Assembly: GCA_033297205.1 (NCBI GenBank)
Contig: MU859276.1
Span: 1 to 57,559 of the forward strand
Direction: 5' to 3'
DNA length: 57,559 bases
Origin: Pseudoneurospora amorphoporcata
Taxonomy: Eukaryota > Ascomycota > Sordariomycetes > Sordariales > Sordariaceae
Within the stretch, counting starts at the first letter, position 1. Every line of letters starts with the position of its first letter. Under the pieces are notes generated by a model. That model was not told the origin of the DNA and did no database searches. It worked only from the letters and a program-made list of their open reading frames with translations. Made by a program: the position numbers and the translations under genes. Shown in pieces: positions 44,091-55,423 of the stretch.

Positions 44091-46037
44091 ATGGAGGATC
44101 CCTGGGCCGACAGCGCCATCGGCGGCGACAGCAACAACAGCTCCAACACAGTTCCCCAGTCCGATGACATGGCGCCCGGTAGCACCACCACCGCCCCGTC
44201 CGGCACATCGTCAACCCTGACGCCGTCGACCAACATCACGAGCAGCAGCAGCCGACCCTCGCGCCTGACACCCCGTCGCCTGGTCGCCCAACCAACCCGC
44301 CTCGAGGCCGTCGAGGACGATCCGCTTGGTCCTCTAGGTGCCAGCACCCCTGCGGCCACTGACACCCCGCTTGCGCCCCCTCAGCCGCCTCTCAAGGAGC
44401 AGCTACCCTTGAGGACGACATTGTCCGGGGGCCCGAACCAAATCGGCAGCGGCGGCGGCGCCAGGAGGCCCGGAGACCCGCACCGCATCATCGAGGAGGA
44501 GGAGCTATACAATGATACCCCGAGCGGGCCAAGACAGCCGCCGCCGGTACCGCCTGCCCAGCCAAACAGCTCCGTGCGCACGTCGATGCAGCCCAGCGTC
44601 AGTATAGAGCAGGCGGCGAACCCGACGTTCCATATCTCGGTCGGCGATCCCCATAAGGTTGGCGATCTGACTAGCAGTCATATAGTTTACTCTGTCAGGA
44701 CAAAGGTACGGGCCGTCTTTAACAGCTCCCCTATCTTCCTAGTTACATAAATAGATGTGCTAACCACTTGTCCCAACAGACGACATCAAAAGCCTACAAG
44801 CAGCCCGAATTCGAAGTCAAGCGGCGGTACCGCGACTTCCTATGGCTCTACAACACGCTGCACGCCAACAACCCGGGCGTGGTGGTGCCTCCCCCTCCGG
44901 AGAAGCAGGCGGTGGGCCGGTTCGAGAGCAACTTTGTCGAGGCGCGGCGCGCCGCCCTGGAGAAGATGCTCAACAAGACGGCCGCCCATCCGACGTTGCA
45001 GCACGACGCCGATCTCAAGCTGTTCCTGGAGAGCGAGGCGTTCAATATCGACGTCAAGCACAAGGAGCGCAAGGAGCCGAATTTGGGCGAGAGCAAGGGC
45101 GTGTTGAGCACGTTTGGTATTAGTGTTGGAAGTGGGAACAAGTTTGTGGAGCAGGATGATGTGAGTTATGGGTTCGTTCAGTAGGGTTTGCTGAGGGCAG
45201 TGCTAATGATGGTGTGATTGTAGTGGTTCCATGACCGCCGAGTCTACCTCGATGCTCTCGAGAACCAGCTCAAGGGTCTTCTGAAGGCCATGGACAGCAT
45301 GGTTGCGCAGCGCAAGGCAATGGCGGAGGCCGCCGGCGAGTTTTCTTCCTCTCTCCATGCTCTCTCAACCGTGGAGCTGTCGCCCACTCTCTCAGGCCCT
45401 CTCGACGCGCTCTCGGAGCTCCAGCTTACCATTAGAGATGTGTATGACCGCCAAGCCCAGCAGGATGTGCTCACCTTTGGTATCATCATCGAAGAGTATA
45501 TCCGTCTCATCGGCAGTGTCAAGCAGGCCTTCTCGCAGCGCCAAAAGGCATTCTATAGCTGGCACAGCGCCGAGTCAGAGTTGCAAAAGCGCAAGACTAG
45601 CCAGGACAAGCTGTTGAGGCAAGGAAAGAGTCAGCAGGACCGCTTGAACCAAGTTAATGCTGAGGTGGCGGATGCCGAGCGCAAGGTGCATCAGGCGCGC
45701 TTGTTGTTCGAGGACATGGGCCGCCTTATGCGCGCTGAGCTGGACAGGTTCGAGAGGGAGAAGGTTGAGGACTTCAAGTCGGGTGTTGAGACCTTTTTGG
45801 AAAGTGCCGTCGAGGCTCAGAAGGAGGTATGTTTTTTCCTTGCAGTTCTGATAGAAGTATATCCCCAACTAACTTTCATACCAGTTGATCGAGAAGTGGG
45901 AGACCTTCCTCATGCAGCTGGATGCCGAGGACGACGAGACCGTGTTCTACCGTCCTCCGGTCGTCCAAGCCAACAAGCCTGCCGGTGACACGGCGGTGGA
46001 TCGAGCTCGGGCGAGGATTGACGACGACTCCGACTAG
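44091..46037 (+). CDS. VPS5: sorting nexin Vps5 (retromer subunit), PX-BAR protein
   Basis: Exons 44091-44705, 44780-45160, 45224-45826 and 45885-46037 (introns of 74, 63 and 58 nt) encode about 583 residues. Residues 1-170 are disordered, Ser/Thr/Pro-rich. A PX domain (about 175-300) has KRRYRDFLWLYN with the phosphoinositide-contacting Arg-Arg-Tyr (220-222), the Pro-rich PPPPEKQAVGRFE and a C-terminal LKLFLES helix. A BAR coiled-coil domain follows (WFHDRRVYLDALENQLKGLL to LIEKWETFLMQLDAE), ending in an acidic RIDDDSD. Vps5 pairs with Vps17 and drives endosome-to-Golgi retrieval; it acts on endosomal membranes (family knowledge). ATG 44091 is the first in the frame. The gene converges on bL31m. 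Confidence 0.95.
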
Positions 46038-46962
46038 GATCGTGGTCTTGTGGGAGATAATCAGTCGGCGAGGACCACTTCGTCATCCTCGAACCTAAAT
46101 GACCGCACGAACCAAGCAGCAAAGAAAGTCCCAGACTACAAGAAACAGGATACTGCTTGGTCGTGGTTTTAGGTTTTGAGGGAGGGCGAAGCTAAAACAG
46201 TCCCACAGACGGCCACAGAGACAGAAATACATAAACTCCTGGTCCGGGCGCCGCGCTTGGGAGGATGGTGAAAGACATTGCAGGAGAAGGAAAGCCCCTG
46301 TTGTCGGTATTACTGATCAGTGAGACAGGAAGTCTAGGAGATAGCAGCACTTGTGTCCACCTTAGCACATGAATACAGATACAATGATGATGGCTTAGAG
46401 AGCGGTTGCGATGGTTTTTTGCGTCGGAGTTCCCCAAGAAGCTTGTACTGTTCATGATAGGGATGGCCGACTGTATTGTGCATAACGTATGGTTGCTAGG
46501 TGCGGGCAGATGTGATCAAAACGGAGTGGGCGCGCTGAGTATTCACTTTTTCAATCTTCTTAGCCATACTCTTAAGACAGTACACTTTTTAACCTGAAGA
46601 TCACACATGTGTTTTCCGTTCCCCATTCCATCCCTTCTCTATATGTACAGATCTACTTTTCTGCGTTTCTGATGGCGCAGAACTGATGGTACAATGCCCT
46701 TCCAAGCCATCCAACAGCAGCAACGGCCGGGCAAGCTTCCTCCTCTCCTCCACGGGTGGCCGGTCGACATAATGATACAAGGTGGAGGAGTCATCCCAAG
46801 GGGCCGGAAGAAATGGAGAGTAAACCACAACCCACTCAGACGGCCAAGACGTCGATGACACCTCCAGGTTTCTTCGAATCCGTTGCGGCAGAGCTGACCT
46901 CGCTACCGCTCCACACACAAACTTCCCATCACCCTATCCCCTCCTATCATAACACGGCCCAT
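46038..46962. other. convergent 3' region between VPS5 and bL31m genes
   Basis: No supported gene. Both neighbouring transcripts end into this stretch. Open frames here (46601-46918 minus, 46406-46597 plus) lack recognisable domains. Confidence 0.5.
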
Positions 46963-47589
46963 TTACTTCCTCTTAGGACGGGTGTCCTTCACATTCAACC
47001 CAGGGTTCATGTTCTCCGTCGCATACCCGCTAATCAAATCCGTCAGCGAATCGAAAGGATCAATCTCCTCCTCCTGAGCCCTAGCCGCCTCCTCCTCAGC
47101 CTTCTTCTTAGCCTCCGCCGCCTCAGCAGCCGCCTTCTTGGCCGCCTTGACCGCGGCAGCACCACCAGCCTCCGCCGCAGCGGCAAGCGCAGCCGCCTCC
47201 TCCTCCTCGGGCGTCATCTTGGCGTCCAAATCCCACCCGCGACCGTATCTTTCACGGAAGGCGGCCAGCTTGCCGGCCTCATCCATCTCCACGTTCTTGA
47301 GCGACTTGTCGGACGGCTGCCACAGGAGATGGTTGCGGCTGTCCTTGGCGGACTTGTAAAGGGCCGTGGGCATGGTCGTGCGCACGGTGAAGGTGCTGCC
47401 ATCGGAGAGCTGGACCAGCTGGGTGAATTGGTAGGGGCGGCGGTGGCGGGGGACGAAGGTTGCGTTACGGATTTGTTGAGAGCATGGTGTGGAGGGTGTT
47501 GGGCGAGAGGCCGAGTAGGCAGTGTATGTGGTGGTGGAGGGGAGGGCGGAAGGGCGGCGGAGGAGGGTGGTGGGGAGTTTTGATGACAT
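46963..47589 (-). CDS. MRPL36: mitochondrial large-subunit ribosomal protein bL31m
   Basis: A single exon of 208 codons starts with ATG at 47589. Residues 1-40 are rich in Ser, Thr, Arg and Pro without acidic residues, as expected of a mitochondrial presequence (LLRRPSALPSTTT). The core FTQLVQLSDGSTFTVRTTMP, ALYKSAKDSRNHLLWQPSDK and FRERYGRGWD (about 53-120) is the fungal bL31m signature. An Ala/Glu/Lys-rich helix (EEEEAAALAAAAEAGGAAAV and on, about 127-168) and a basic end (DTRPKRK) follow. It acts in the matrix as part of the mitoribosome. The low-complexity helix makes several long shadow frames on both strands, which are not genes. It is the last supported gene before the AT-rich repeat region. 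Confidence 0.88.
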   Translation of the reverse strand: MSSKLPTTLLRRPSALPSTTTYTAYSASRPTPSTPCSQQIRNATFVPRHRRPYQFTQLVQLSDGSTFTVRTTMPTALYKSAKDSRNHLLWQPSDKSLKNVEMDEAGKLAAFRERYGRGWDLDAKMTPEEEEAAALAAAAEAGGAAAVKAAKKAAAEAAEAKKKAEEEAARAQEEEIDPFDSLTDLISGYATENMNPGLNVKDTRPKRK

Positions 47590-48120
47590 TTTGGCGGTTT
47601 GGTTTGGTTGTAATATGGGATACGATGGGTATCTCGGTTCGTTGGTATGGAGGGCTATGGACCGTCGTCGTTGTCGCCAGTGAAGTAATCAGGCGTGATG
47701 GTGGTGGTGGGCGAAACCGCGGGGAAGTCGGAGGACGGGGGAGAGAAAACGGTTCGTTTCGGGGGTCGGAGTAGGAAGGGTTGACGAGCGGCGGCCGGGG
47801 CGTGGGAAACGGGATTTCGAGATTCGCGCCGCGGGGACTCGGACTCGGGGTGGTGGTCTGGCTCAAGCGCTGCTGGTCGCGGGACCGGGACGGGTGGATT
47901 GGCCGCGAGCCAAAATTTGTTACGGCGGGCTATTTGCCCAACAAGCGCTATCTTATCGGCGGCAGGCACCGTATTGGTGTAGGTACCTTGAAGTCCGGGG
48001 AAGGAACGAAGCGAGCTCTTTGGAAAACTGTCAGATTGCAGAGTGCAGTTGTCAGATTATTAGAGTGTGCATAGGTGGCCAGACTTCTGGTCCAGTATGT
48101 GCCTCCCTGTCTGGATAACC
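47590..48120. promoter_or_regulatory. upstream region of the bL31m gene
   Basis: The first 330 bases above the start codon are unusually G-rich on the plus strand (GGTGG, GGCGG, GGAGG runs); on the coding strand this is a C/T-rich promoter-like tract. Overlapping open frames (47465-47969 minus, 47781-48074 plus) have no recognisable domain. The unique, GC-rich DNA ends near 48120. Confidence 0.4.
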
Positions 48121-49139
48121 TCGTACACTGTATATGCGGTGTAGAGATCCTCTCATACTTATAACTCGATATTTAGGCTGTTTAACGATATTACTGCAAG
48201 AGAATTAGCCTCTTAAAATTCTTAGTTCTTATATTTAAACCCTAGTAACTTTCGAGAAGGATAAAGATAAAGATTATTAAAATTAATCACTCTTTTACTA
48301 TATACTTTTAATCTCTACTTACGTACTAATCTGATAATTAATAATTTAAGTATTAAATTACTACGCGATGAGATAATATTTAGAAAAGTATTTATATTAA
48401 CTATTTTACTTTTTTATATTACTATTTTATTTAAAATAATTATAATAGCTCTTCCTACTACTAATTCTTCTATTAAGACCTTGTCTTTATTTAAATATTC
48501 TTAATAAATATTAGGATTAGGAAAACGAATTCCTTGGTTTCGTTGAAGGGTATTAATTTATTAATTACCTTTTAGGAAGAGAGTTAGCTCCTATTTTTAA
48601 TAGACTATCCTTTACTTCGTATCTTCTTTCTGCTGTGGTAACTACTCATATTACCTTAATATAATTAAATATTACGAAACTAAAAAATAGTACCCTTTGT
48701 TATATTCTTCCAAATACTTTTAAAGGAATAAATAATTTGAATAAATCGTTTATTATTATATTTATTCTTTACCTTATAATATAAGTAATAGTAATAGCTT
48801 CTTCCTCTGTAGTAATATTTTTAATAATAACCTCTACCGATAAAGGCACTTAAATATCTTATACTCTTGAAATTATTAGTAGTTTTATTGAGAATTAAAT
48901 TAGAGACCTATTAGTATCCCTATTTAACTTTTTTTAGGCTAGTAAAAATTAGCTCTTTAACGATTGAAATCTTAATAGCTTATAGTACAAAATCGTTAGC
49001 AATTTTAGATTTTATAATAGTAAAATTAGGATTTAAATATAAGAAATTATTAATTTTAAATTGAAAGGTAATAGTTTTAAAGCTTTAGAGTTAACTTTAA
49101 TTTAATTCATTACCTTTAGAAGAATATATAATTACTACC
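48121..49139. other. AT-rich, gene-free DNA
   Basis: Composition falls abruptly to strongly AT-rich with stops in all frames and frequent TA steps. The look is that of fully RIP-decayed repeat DNA, but no parent element can be recognised. It ends at the target duplication of the first TIR element. Confidence 0.6.
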
Positions 49140-49147
49140 TTATTAAT

Positions 49148-49899
49148 GAGAAGCGCTACTCGCACGTTGGCAAAACTCTACTCGCACGTGGATCCACATT
49201 TTTTTCCCATACATAACCTGAACCCGCTCGAAGTCTGCCATAGCTGATGTATTCTTTCATAAATTTCGCCAAGCACATCTGGGCATTTCAATCTTTCAAG
49301 GTTGCCATGCTATGCCAAGCCCAGATTCTAGACTGCAGCGTACGCACTCCTAGATTTGTACCCAGATCTAGTTCTTACAAGATATTTATATAGTGGTCTT
49401 ATAGGGCACTTAGCCGCACGGTCGCATGCGCTCGTCAGCTAAGTCACTACATCAGTCATCTACATCGCAATTAGCTAAGGAAACGTACAGAAAAATGATA
49501 GATCATTCTATACCATCAACAGATGCTAGCGCTTTGTTTACTTAATAATATCTAATAATGTGCAACGTAGTAGATTGAAGGATTATAATGTAGTGATGCA
49601 TGCGATGGTGGTTTGGTAAAGGAAGTAGTGCGATAAGGCACTAGTGCTGGTGCTAGAAAATCACGAATTAGACTGCCCAGTCTGGGCTGGTCTGGGCGCC
49701 TAGACTAGGGTAGCCAGTGCAGTACGACTGCAGGGGTCTGAACGTGTACTAGGCTGAAATCTGGGAGCTTGGCGGGCACGGTACAACCTAGATGGGTGTG
49801 GGACTATAGCAGGTCGCCAGGGTTCGGGTTATGTATGGGAAAAAAAAATATGGATCTACGTGCGAGTAGAGTTTTGTCAACGTGCGAGTAGCGCTTCTC
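49148..49899. mobile_element. TIR element 1 (752 bp), 8-bp TSD TTATTAAT
   Basis: It begins GAGAAGCGCTACTCGCACGT and ends with the inverse (GTGCGAGTAGCGCTTCTC). The inverted repeats extend about 48 bases and include the core CTACTCGCACGT twice. Flanks TTATTAAT (49140-49147) and TTATTAAT (49900-49907) are identical. There is no open frame of note inside, so the copy is non-autonomous. Interior text near both ends (CCATACATAACC) is shared with elements 2, 3 and partly 5. Confidence 0.9.
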
Positions 49900-49949
49900 T
49901 TATTAATATATAAATAAATATTTACTAAGTTTATTATAATTATTTTAAA

Positions 49950-50845
49950 GAGAAGCGCTACTCGCACGTTAGCAAAACTCTACTCGCACGTGGATCCATA
50001 TTTTTTTCCTATACATAACCTGAACCCGCTCGAAGTCTGCCATGGCAGATGTATTCTTTCATAAATTTCGCCAAGCACATTTGGGTATTTTAATCTTTTA
50101 TAGTTGCTATGCTATGCCAAGCCCAGATTCCAGACTGCAGCGTACGCACCCTTAGATTTGCACCTAGACCTAGTTCTTATAGGGCATTTATATAGCGGTC
50201 TTATAGGGTACTTAGCGGCACGGTCGCACTTTTACATATCGCATTCACTTGAGGTCGCTCGATTGAGCTCGATTGAGCTCACTATACTACACTGTACTCT
50301 ATATTAATCTATATAAAGTTAAGAAGAGGGAGGCCGATGAGACTATAGGGGATGTGAGCGCCACGGTCGCATACGCCCGTTAGCTAGGTCACTACATTAG
50401 TTATCTACATCGCAATTAGCTAGGAAAATGTATAGAAAAATAATAGATCATTCCGTACTGTCGACAAATGCTAGCGCTTTGTTTACTTGATAATATCTGA
50501 TGATACGCGATATAGTAGATTGAAGGATTACAATATAGTAATATATACGATAGTAGTTTAGTAAAGAAAGTAGTGTGACAAAGTATTAGTGCTGGTGCTA
50601 GAAAATTACAAGAGTTAGACTGTATAGTCTAGGCTAGTCTAGGCGTTTAGACTAGAGTGGCCAGTGAAGTACGACTGCAGGGGTCTGAACGTATATTAGG
50701 CTAAAATCTGGGAGCTTGGCGGGTATGGTACGACCTAGACTAGTGTGGGACTATGGCAGGTCGCTAGGGTTTGGGTTATATATAGGAAAAAAAATGGAGA
50801 TCCACGTGCGAGTAGAGTTTTACTAACGTGCGAGTAGCGCTTCTT
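49950..50845. mobile_element. TIR element 2 (896 bp), 8-bp TSD ATTTTAAA
   Basis: It has the same ends as element 1 (last base decayed C to T). Flanks ATTTTAAA (49942-49949) and ATTTTAAA (50846-50853) are identical. The interior parallels element 1 in the same orientation, but carries about 140 extra bases around 50220-50350 with a CGATTGAGCT tandem repeat (50258-50281). Confidence 0.9.
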
Positions 50846-50960
50846 ATTTTAAAACCTTTTATAAATTTATTAAAAAAGGTATAATAAAGTAGATTAATAA
50901 ATAGAATATCTTTATAGTATTAGTTAAGCACTATAAAATCCTTAAAACTATTTAAATTAA

Positions 50961-51351
50961 GAGAAGCGCTACTCGCACGTTAGCAAAACTCTACTCGCAC
51001 GTGGATCCACAATTTTTTCCTATATATAACCCAAACCCTGGCGACCTGCTATAGTCCTATATTAATTTATTTGCTGCAATACCCTAACTAGCCTATGATG
51101 ATAGTACTAGTATAGAGATGCTTATGCACTTGTAGCTGAGCGGAGCGGAAGCGGTGGTACGATAGCAGTGTTGAAGAAAGTAGCGTAATTGTAGCGTAGT
51201 TGTAAATACAATAGGAGTGTTGTAAAAGAGGTCTTAGAGAGGACTCTACTCTTAAGATAGAAGATTATAGTAAACTCTACACTGTAAAAAACAACTTATT
51301 ATAGTAAACTCTGCACTATAAGAAAAGACTGTATTGTATTGCTTGAGTGTC

Positions 51352-51383
<32 letters not shown>

Positions 51384-52381
51384 AGAAGTGACTAACTAAC
51401 AGAGAGGAGAGGTCTTTATATATATAAATGCTAAGTGTTTAGAAGCTTCTAGAGTGTAGAAGTGCTTGTACGAGTACTATATCATGAAAGGAAAGAGTAG
51501 AATTTATAAGCTTCTATTGTATTCTATAATAACAAATCAATCTAGGGAGAATGCTGAATAGGTTCGAGAATCCAGAATGTAGTGGTGAAACCTCTGTGTT
51601 CTAATAGATTCTATGGAGGCTAAGTCGACTAATTCTATAACGTAGAAGGAATAGTATCTTCAATAATTAGCCTTCTATACTATAAGGTAGTATAAGGCAG
51701 TTACAAAGTATAGTACTAGCCATATATTAATATAATTAGGTCGTACTATACCTGCCAAGCTCCTAAATTTCAACCTAGTACACGTTCAGACCCCTGCAGT
51801 CGTACTACACTGGCTACCCTAGTCTAAGCGCTCAGACTAGCCCAAACTAGGCAATCTAACTCTTATAATTTTCTAGCACCAACACTAGTACCTTATCACA
51901 CTACTTCCTTTACTAAACTACTATCGTATACATTACTACATTATAATTCTTCAATCTACTACGTCGCGCATCATCAGATATTATCAAGTAAACAAAGCGC
52001 CAGCATCTGTCGACGATATAGAATAATCTATTATTTTTCTATACGTTTCCCCAACTAACTGCGATGTAGATGACTAATGTAGTGACTCAGCCGACGGGCG
52101 CATGCGACCGTGCTGCTAAATGCTTTATAAGACCGCTATATAAATGCTCTATAAGAACTAAGTCTGGGTATAAATCTAGGGGTGCGTACGCTACAGTCTA
52201 AAATCTGAGCTTGGCATAGCATAGCAACCTTGAAAGATTGAAATGCTCAGATGTGGTTAGCGAAATTTATGAAAGAATACATCTACTATAGTAGACTTCG
52301 AGCGAGTTTAGGTTATGTATAGGAAAAAAATGTAGATTCACGTGCGAGTAGAGTTTTGCCAACGTGCGAGTAGCGCTTCTC
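50961..52381. mobile_element. TIR element 3 (1421 bp), inverted orientation, 8-bp TSD TAAATTAA
   Basis: Same TIRs. Flanks TAAATTAA (50953-50960) and TAAATTAA (52382-52389) are identical. The interior is reversed relative to elements 1 and 2: CGCCAGGGTTCGGGTT-like text, found near the right end there, is at the left here. About 700 bases (51056-51765) have no counterpart in the short copies. A (TTGC)8 tract lies at about 51352-51382. No transposase frame is visible. Confidence 0.88.
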
Positions 52382-52389
52382 TAAATTAA

Positions 52390-52885
52390 TATTTAATTTA
52401 ATAACCTATATATATACTTTACTATAGTCTGCCCTTTATAGGTAGCTAGCGTTTATTATTACTGTTTCGTTTAAATTAAAGAGAATATATTAGACTTTTA
52501 TATAATCTTTAGAGATTTTTAAAGGTTAAGAACTTACGAGAACACTCCTACTATATTAATGAATAAAATTTAAAATATTAAAAGGGGAGGCTTCGAATTA
52601 GGGTTAACTTTAAATAAAAGTAAAATTAATAATAAGAATTTCTATTAAGATAAATTAAATTAGAATAAGAGAAAACGAATTAATTTAGCTAATTCTTTGA
52701 AAAATTCCCTTCTTCGCTATAAAATATATAAGTAACGTATTTATCCTCCTAAGAAATATTAAAATTTTTTCTTTTACTTAATAAAAATAAGATAGAAAGG
52801 AAATTAAGATATTTATAAAATTATTGAAAAAAAAATACAAGTTAATAATTAGTTTCGCTATAAAATCGAAGTCCTTTATAAGTAA
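52390..52885. other. AT-rich spacer between TIR elements
   Basis: Strongly AT-rich, decayed DNA with no gene or recognisable repeat. Confidence 0.5.
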
Positions 52886-52893
52886 TTAGTAAA

Positions 52894-53305
52894 GAGAATG
52901 TCTTTTCGCACTGTAGCAAATGTCTTTTCGCACCATTATCAAAAATACCACTAAGTATAACTTTGCCAACAAGAAGTTGTCAGTATAAAAATGGTATTAG
53001 AATTTTTGTAATTTTCTACTCTATTTTATAGTTTAGTTGCTGTAAATATATTTATCTTAAGGAAAGACTCAATATAAATATTCTAAATTTAAAGTAAATA
53101 AATAGTTTTTTCTTCTTTTATTATATACTAAGGGCTATAGAGGGCGCCTAAGTACATCCAATATATCATATTATACAAGGAAAATAAATAAAAATTCCGA
53201 TGTACTTTTTATATACTATAGCCTTAATTTAGCTAAGTTACCACTAAAAGCCTTTTATGATTACGGTGCGAAAAGACATTTGCTACGGTGCGAAAAGACA
53301 TTCTC
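52894..53305. mobile_element. TIR element 4 (412 bp MITE-like) with variant TIR
   Basis: It begins GAGAATGTCTTTTCGCACTG and ends with the inverse (GTGCGAAAAGACATTCTC). Each TIR holds the core TGTCTTTTCGCAC twice, about 23 bases apart. The 8-bp flanks are TTAGTAAA (52886-52893) and TTAATAAA (53306-53313), differing by one G/A change. The interior is AT-rich without coding potential. The architecture parallels elements 1-3 although the core motif differs. Confidence 0.82.
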
Positions 53306-53331
53306 TTAATAAAGTAGTATAGTATTCTTCT

Positions 53332-53512
53332 TGTCACAGCACGTAGATCTCAAGTGGTGGTCACGAATAATCTGATGTAATTAATAAATAAGTAAAGATG
53401 AAGAAGAAAGAGGAAGCTAGTTATATAGGATAAAGACGATAGTTTTATATAATATAAGAGAAAGACTAGAGGTAACTATGTGATTTGGCATATGTCCGGC
53501 TGAGTTGTGACA
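53332..53512 (-). repeat. 3' LTR of element F
   Basis: It begins TGTCACAGCACGTAGATC and ends GAGTTGTGACA, 181 bp, paired with 55820-56000. Confidence 0.85.
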
Positions 53513-53699
53513 TCTACCCCTCCTCTTGAAAGAGACTTAGCCCTAGAGTCGAAGAAGACTCAGAAAATAAGAAAACAACTTTGTTTTTAGATAGTTTTGA
53601 ATAATGAAAAGCAGTAACATATGACGTGTAGTATAAAAGAGACCCGACAATCTAAATAGTTGACCCAACAATGTGGTAAAGAAAAAAAAGATGAAATAT

Positions 53700-54627
53700 T
53701 AGTATCTAATCCGACTTCTATAGGCTATACGCTTAAGTTTGTACTCGAAATCCGGTTCAAAATCTGTTGAATGGTCATATCTGAACTCATGACCAGAATT
53801 ATCATCGGAATCATCGTCTGAATCCTCCTTATCAAATAAAAGACTTTGAACTATATTGAGCTAGGCACATAAAGACGATGGACCTACTTTGGCAGTGTTG
53901 AACTTAGACCTGGAAGGTCTAGCCAATTCCAAAGTCTGGATGGAAGCTTGAATGGCATCCAACTCTATGAAATCGAGGTTTTTAGCAGTCTTATAACTTT
54001 CGTTAAAATAGATTGAGTTTAGCGCATCTTTGAGCTGCTTTACGAACTTTACGTAGGTATTCGGAACTAGCCGAAGCTGTAGGGCTCGCTTTTTAGTTTC
54101 CTTATTGAGAGCTTAGCAAAGGATGTTGATTTTGGACTCTTTATTCTATTGATTGCTTTAGATTTATAGAGGAGACGTTCGAATTTAACAATAAAGATAG
54201 CGAAGGCATTTTCGTATTATTTAAGAGTAAAGAGAGTATTCTGAGCCTGCTGAACCTTGTAGGGATCGTCGAAGATACGGTTTAGTTGGTCAATAAGTTC
54301 TTTGGAATTAAAGGAGTTAGAGTCGGAAGTCTGTTGAAGTTGAGGCATAACTAGGACCTGTATCTTATTATCTAATTTATTGTAGATATAGAAAAACTGA
54401 GCTTTATTATTACTAATAGCGTTACTATCGATATAAAGCTTAGCACGAAGGTTGGGAAGCCAAGTCTCGAAGCTATAATTAACTCTAATAAACTTATTAA
54501 TATTTAGAAGGGAGGATTTGGGCTTGTAGTTAGTCTTTTCTTTGTTGTCTATAGCCTTTAGCAGAACAAAAAGTTGACCATTGGCCGTTACTAATAAAAC
54601 TTTGAGATTGTTAATAGTAGTATTCAA
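53700..54627 (-). pseudogene. gag remnant of element F
   Basis: The longest intact piece (54217-54627, 136 codons) includes FETWLPNLRAKLYIDSNAIS, FFYIYNKLDNKIQVLVMPQL and ELIDQLNRIFDDPYKVQQA, typical of a gypsy-type gag core. After the stop at 54217 (TAA, likely a former Gln) the frame continues YENAFAIFIVKFERLL. With one frame change it then reads LVPNTYVKFVKQLKDALNSI and an acidic segment (EDSDDDSDDN). No zinc knuckle is seen. The start is uncertain and may lie upstream of 54627. Confidence 0.7.
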
Positions 54628-54848
54628 ATTAGAAATCTACTCTTTATACTTTATAACTTAGCTAACAGTTTGGTTTAGAATGTTTTGAACTTCCTTTAAT
54701 AAATTAATAACGGTGGCTATAGTAATAAAGGGAAGTAATATTTTGAGATTCCGAAATTTGCTAATATTATTAGAGATATTAATAAAAAAAAGGTTATCCC
54801 AATTGTAAGGATTCTACGAGATTAACACTATAAGAGTTCTACGAGGTT

Positions 54849-55423
54849 AACACGCAGGTAGGCCTTGTTAGGAACTTATAATATTCAACAAGGAACAAGA
54901 AGACTAAGCCAGTCTGGAAGCCAGACTGGGTATGACTAAATACACGAAAGGTGTGCGGAAAAGAAGGAATGCCAAGCCTGCCAAACCGAGGCGAGCCGGG
55001 CGAGCCGAAGAAGGCTAGTGGTCTACTAGGTAGTCTAGAGAACCCCCAGTAGGCATAGGCCTAGCGTATAGAAGCCAAGCATTACCTCTAGACGCCAGAC
55101 CTATAACAAACACACAGGTAGGCCTTAATAAAAGCTATAATATTCGACAAGGAGCAAAAAAACTAAGCTAGTTTAGGAGCTAGACTAGGTACGATTAAAT
55201 ATATAAAAGGAGTGCGAAGAAGAAGGTGCTAGAAATGCCAAGATTGGGCCGAGGTAAGCCGAGCGAGCCGAGCGAGTCTAGACAAGCTGGGTGGTTTAGA
55301 GAACCTCCGGCAGGTATAGGCCTGGTATATAGAAGCTAAGTATAGCCCTAGTATATAGAAGCTAAGTATAGGCCTAGTACATAGAAGCTAGGCATTACCT
55401 CTAGGCGCCAGACCCATAATATT
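54849..55423. repeat. tandem pair of about 265-310 bp units in the leader of element F
   Basis: Two direct copies begin at ACACGCAGGTAGGCCT (54849) and ACACACAGGTAGGCCT (55115) and end at GCCAGACCTATAACA (55109) and GCCAGACCCATAATA (55423). Each contains a TGTTAGG...ATAACA-like segment that might be a short LTR, plus (AAG)(CGAGCCG) runs. The second copy has a further triplication of TATAGAAGCTAAGTATAG at about 55325-55395. Confidence 0.7.

Noticed and set aside
46756..47583. 275-codon plus frame opposite the bL31m gene
   Set aside because: It is the antisense shadow of the Ala/Glu-rich helix; the minus frame has the recognisable bL31m core.
51352..51382. (TTGC)n tract as a telomere-like repeat
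   Set aside because: It is not the fungal TTAGGG type, is short, and lies inside a TIR element.
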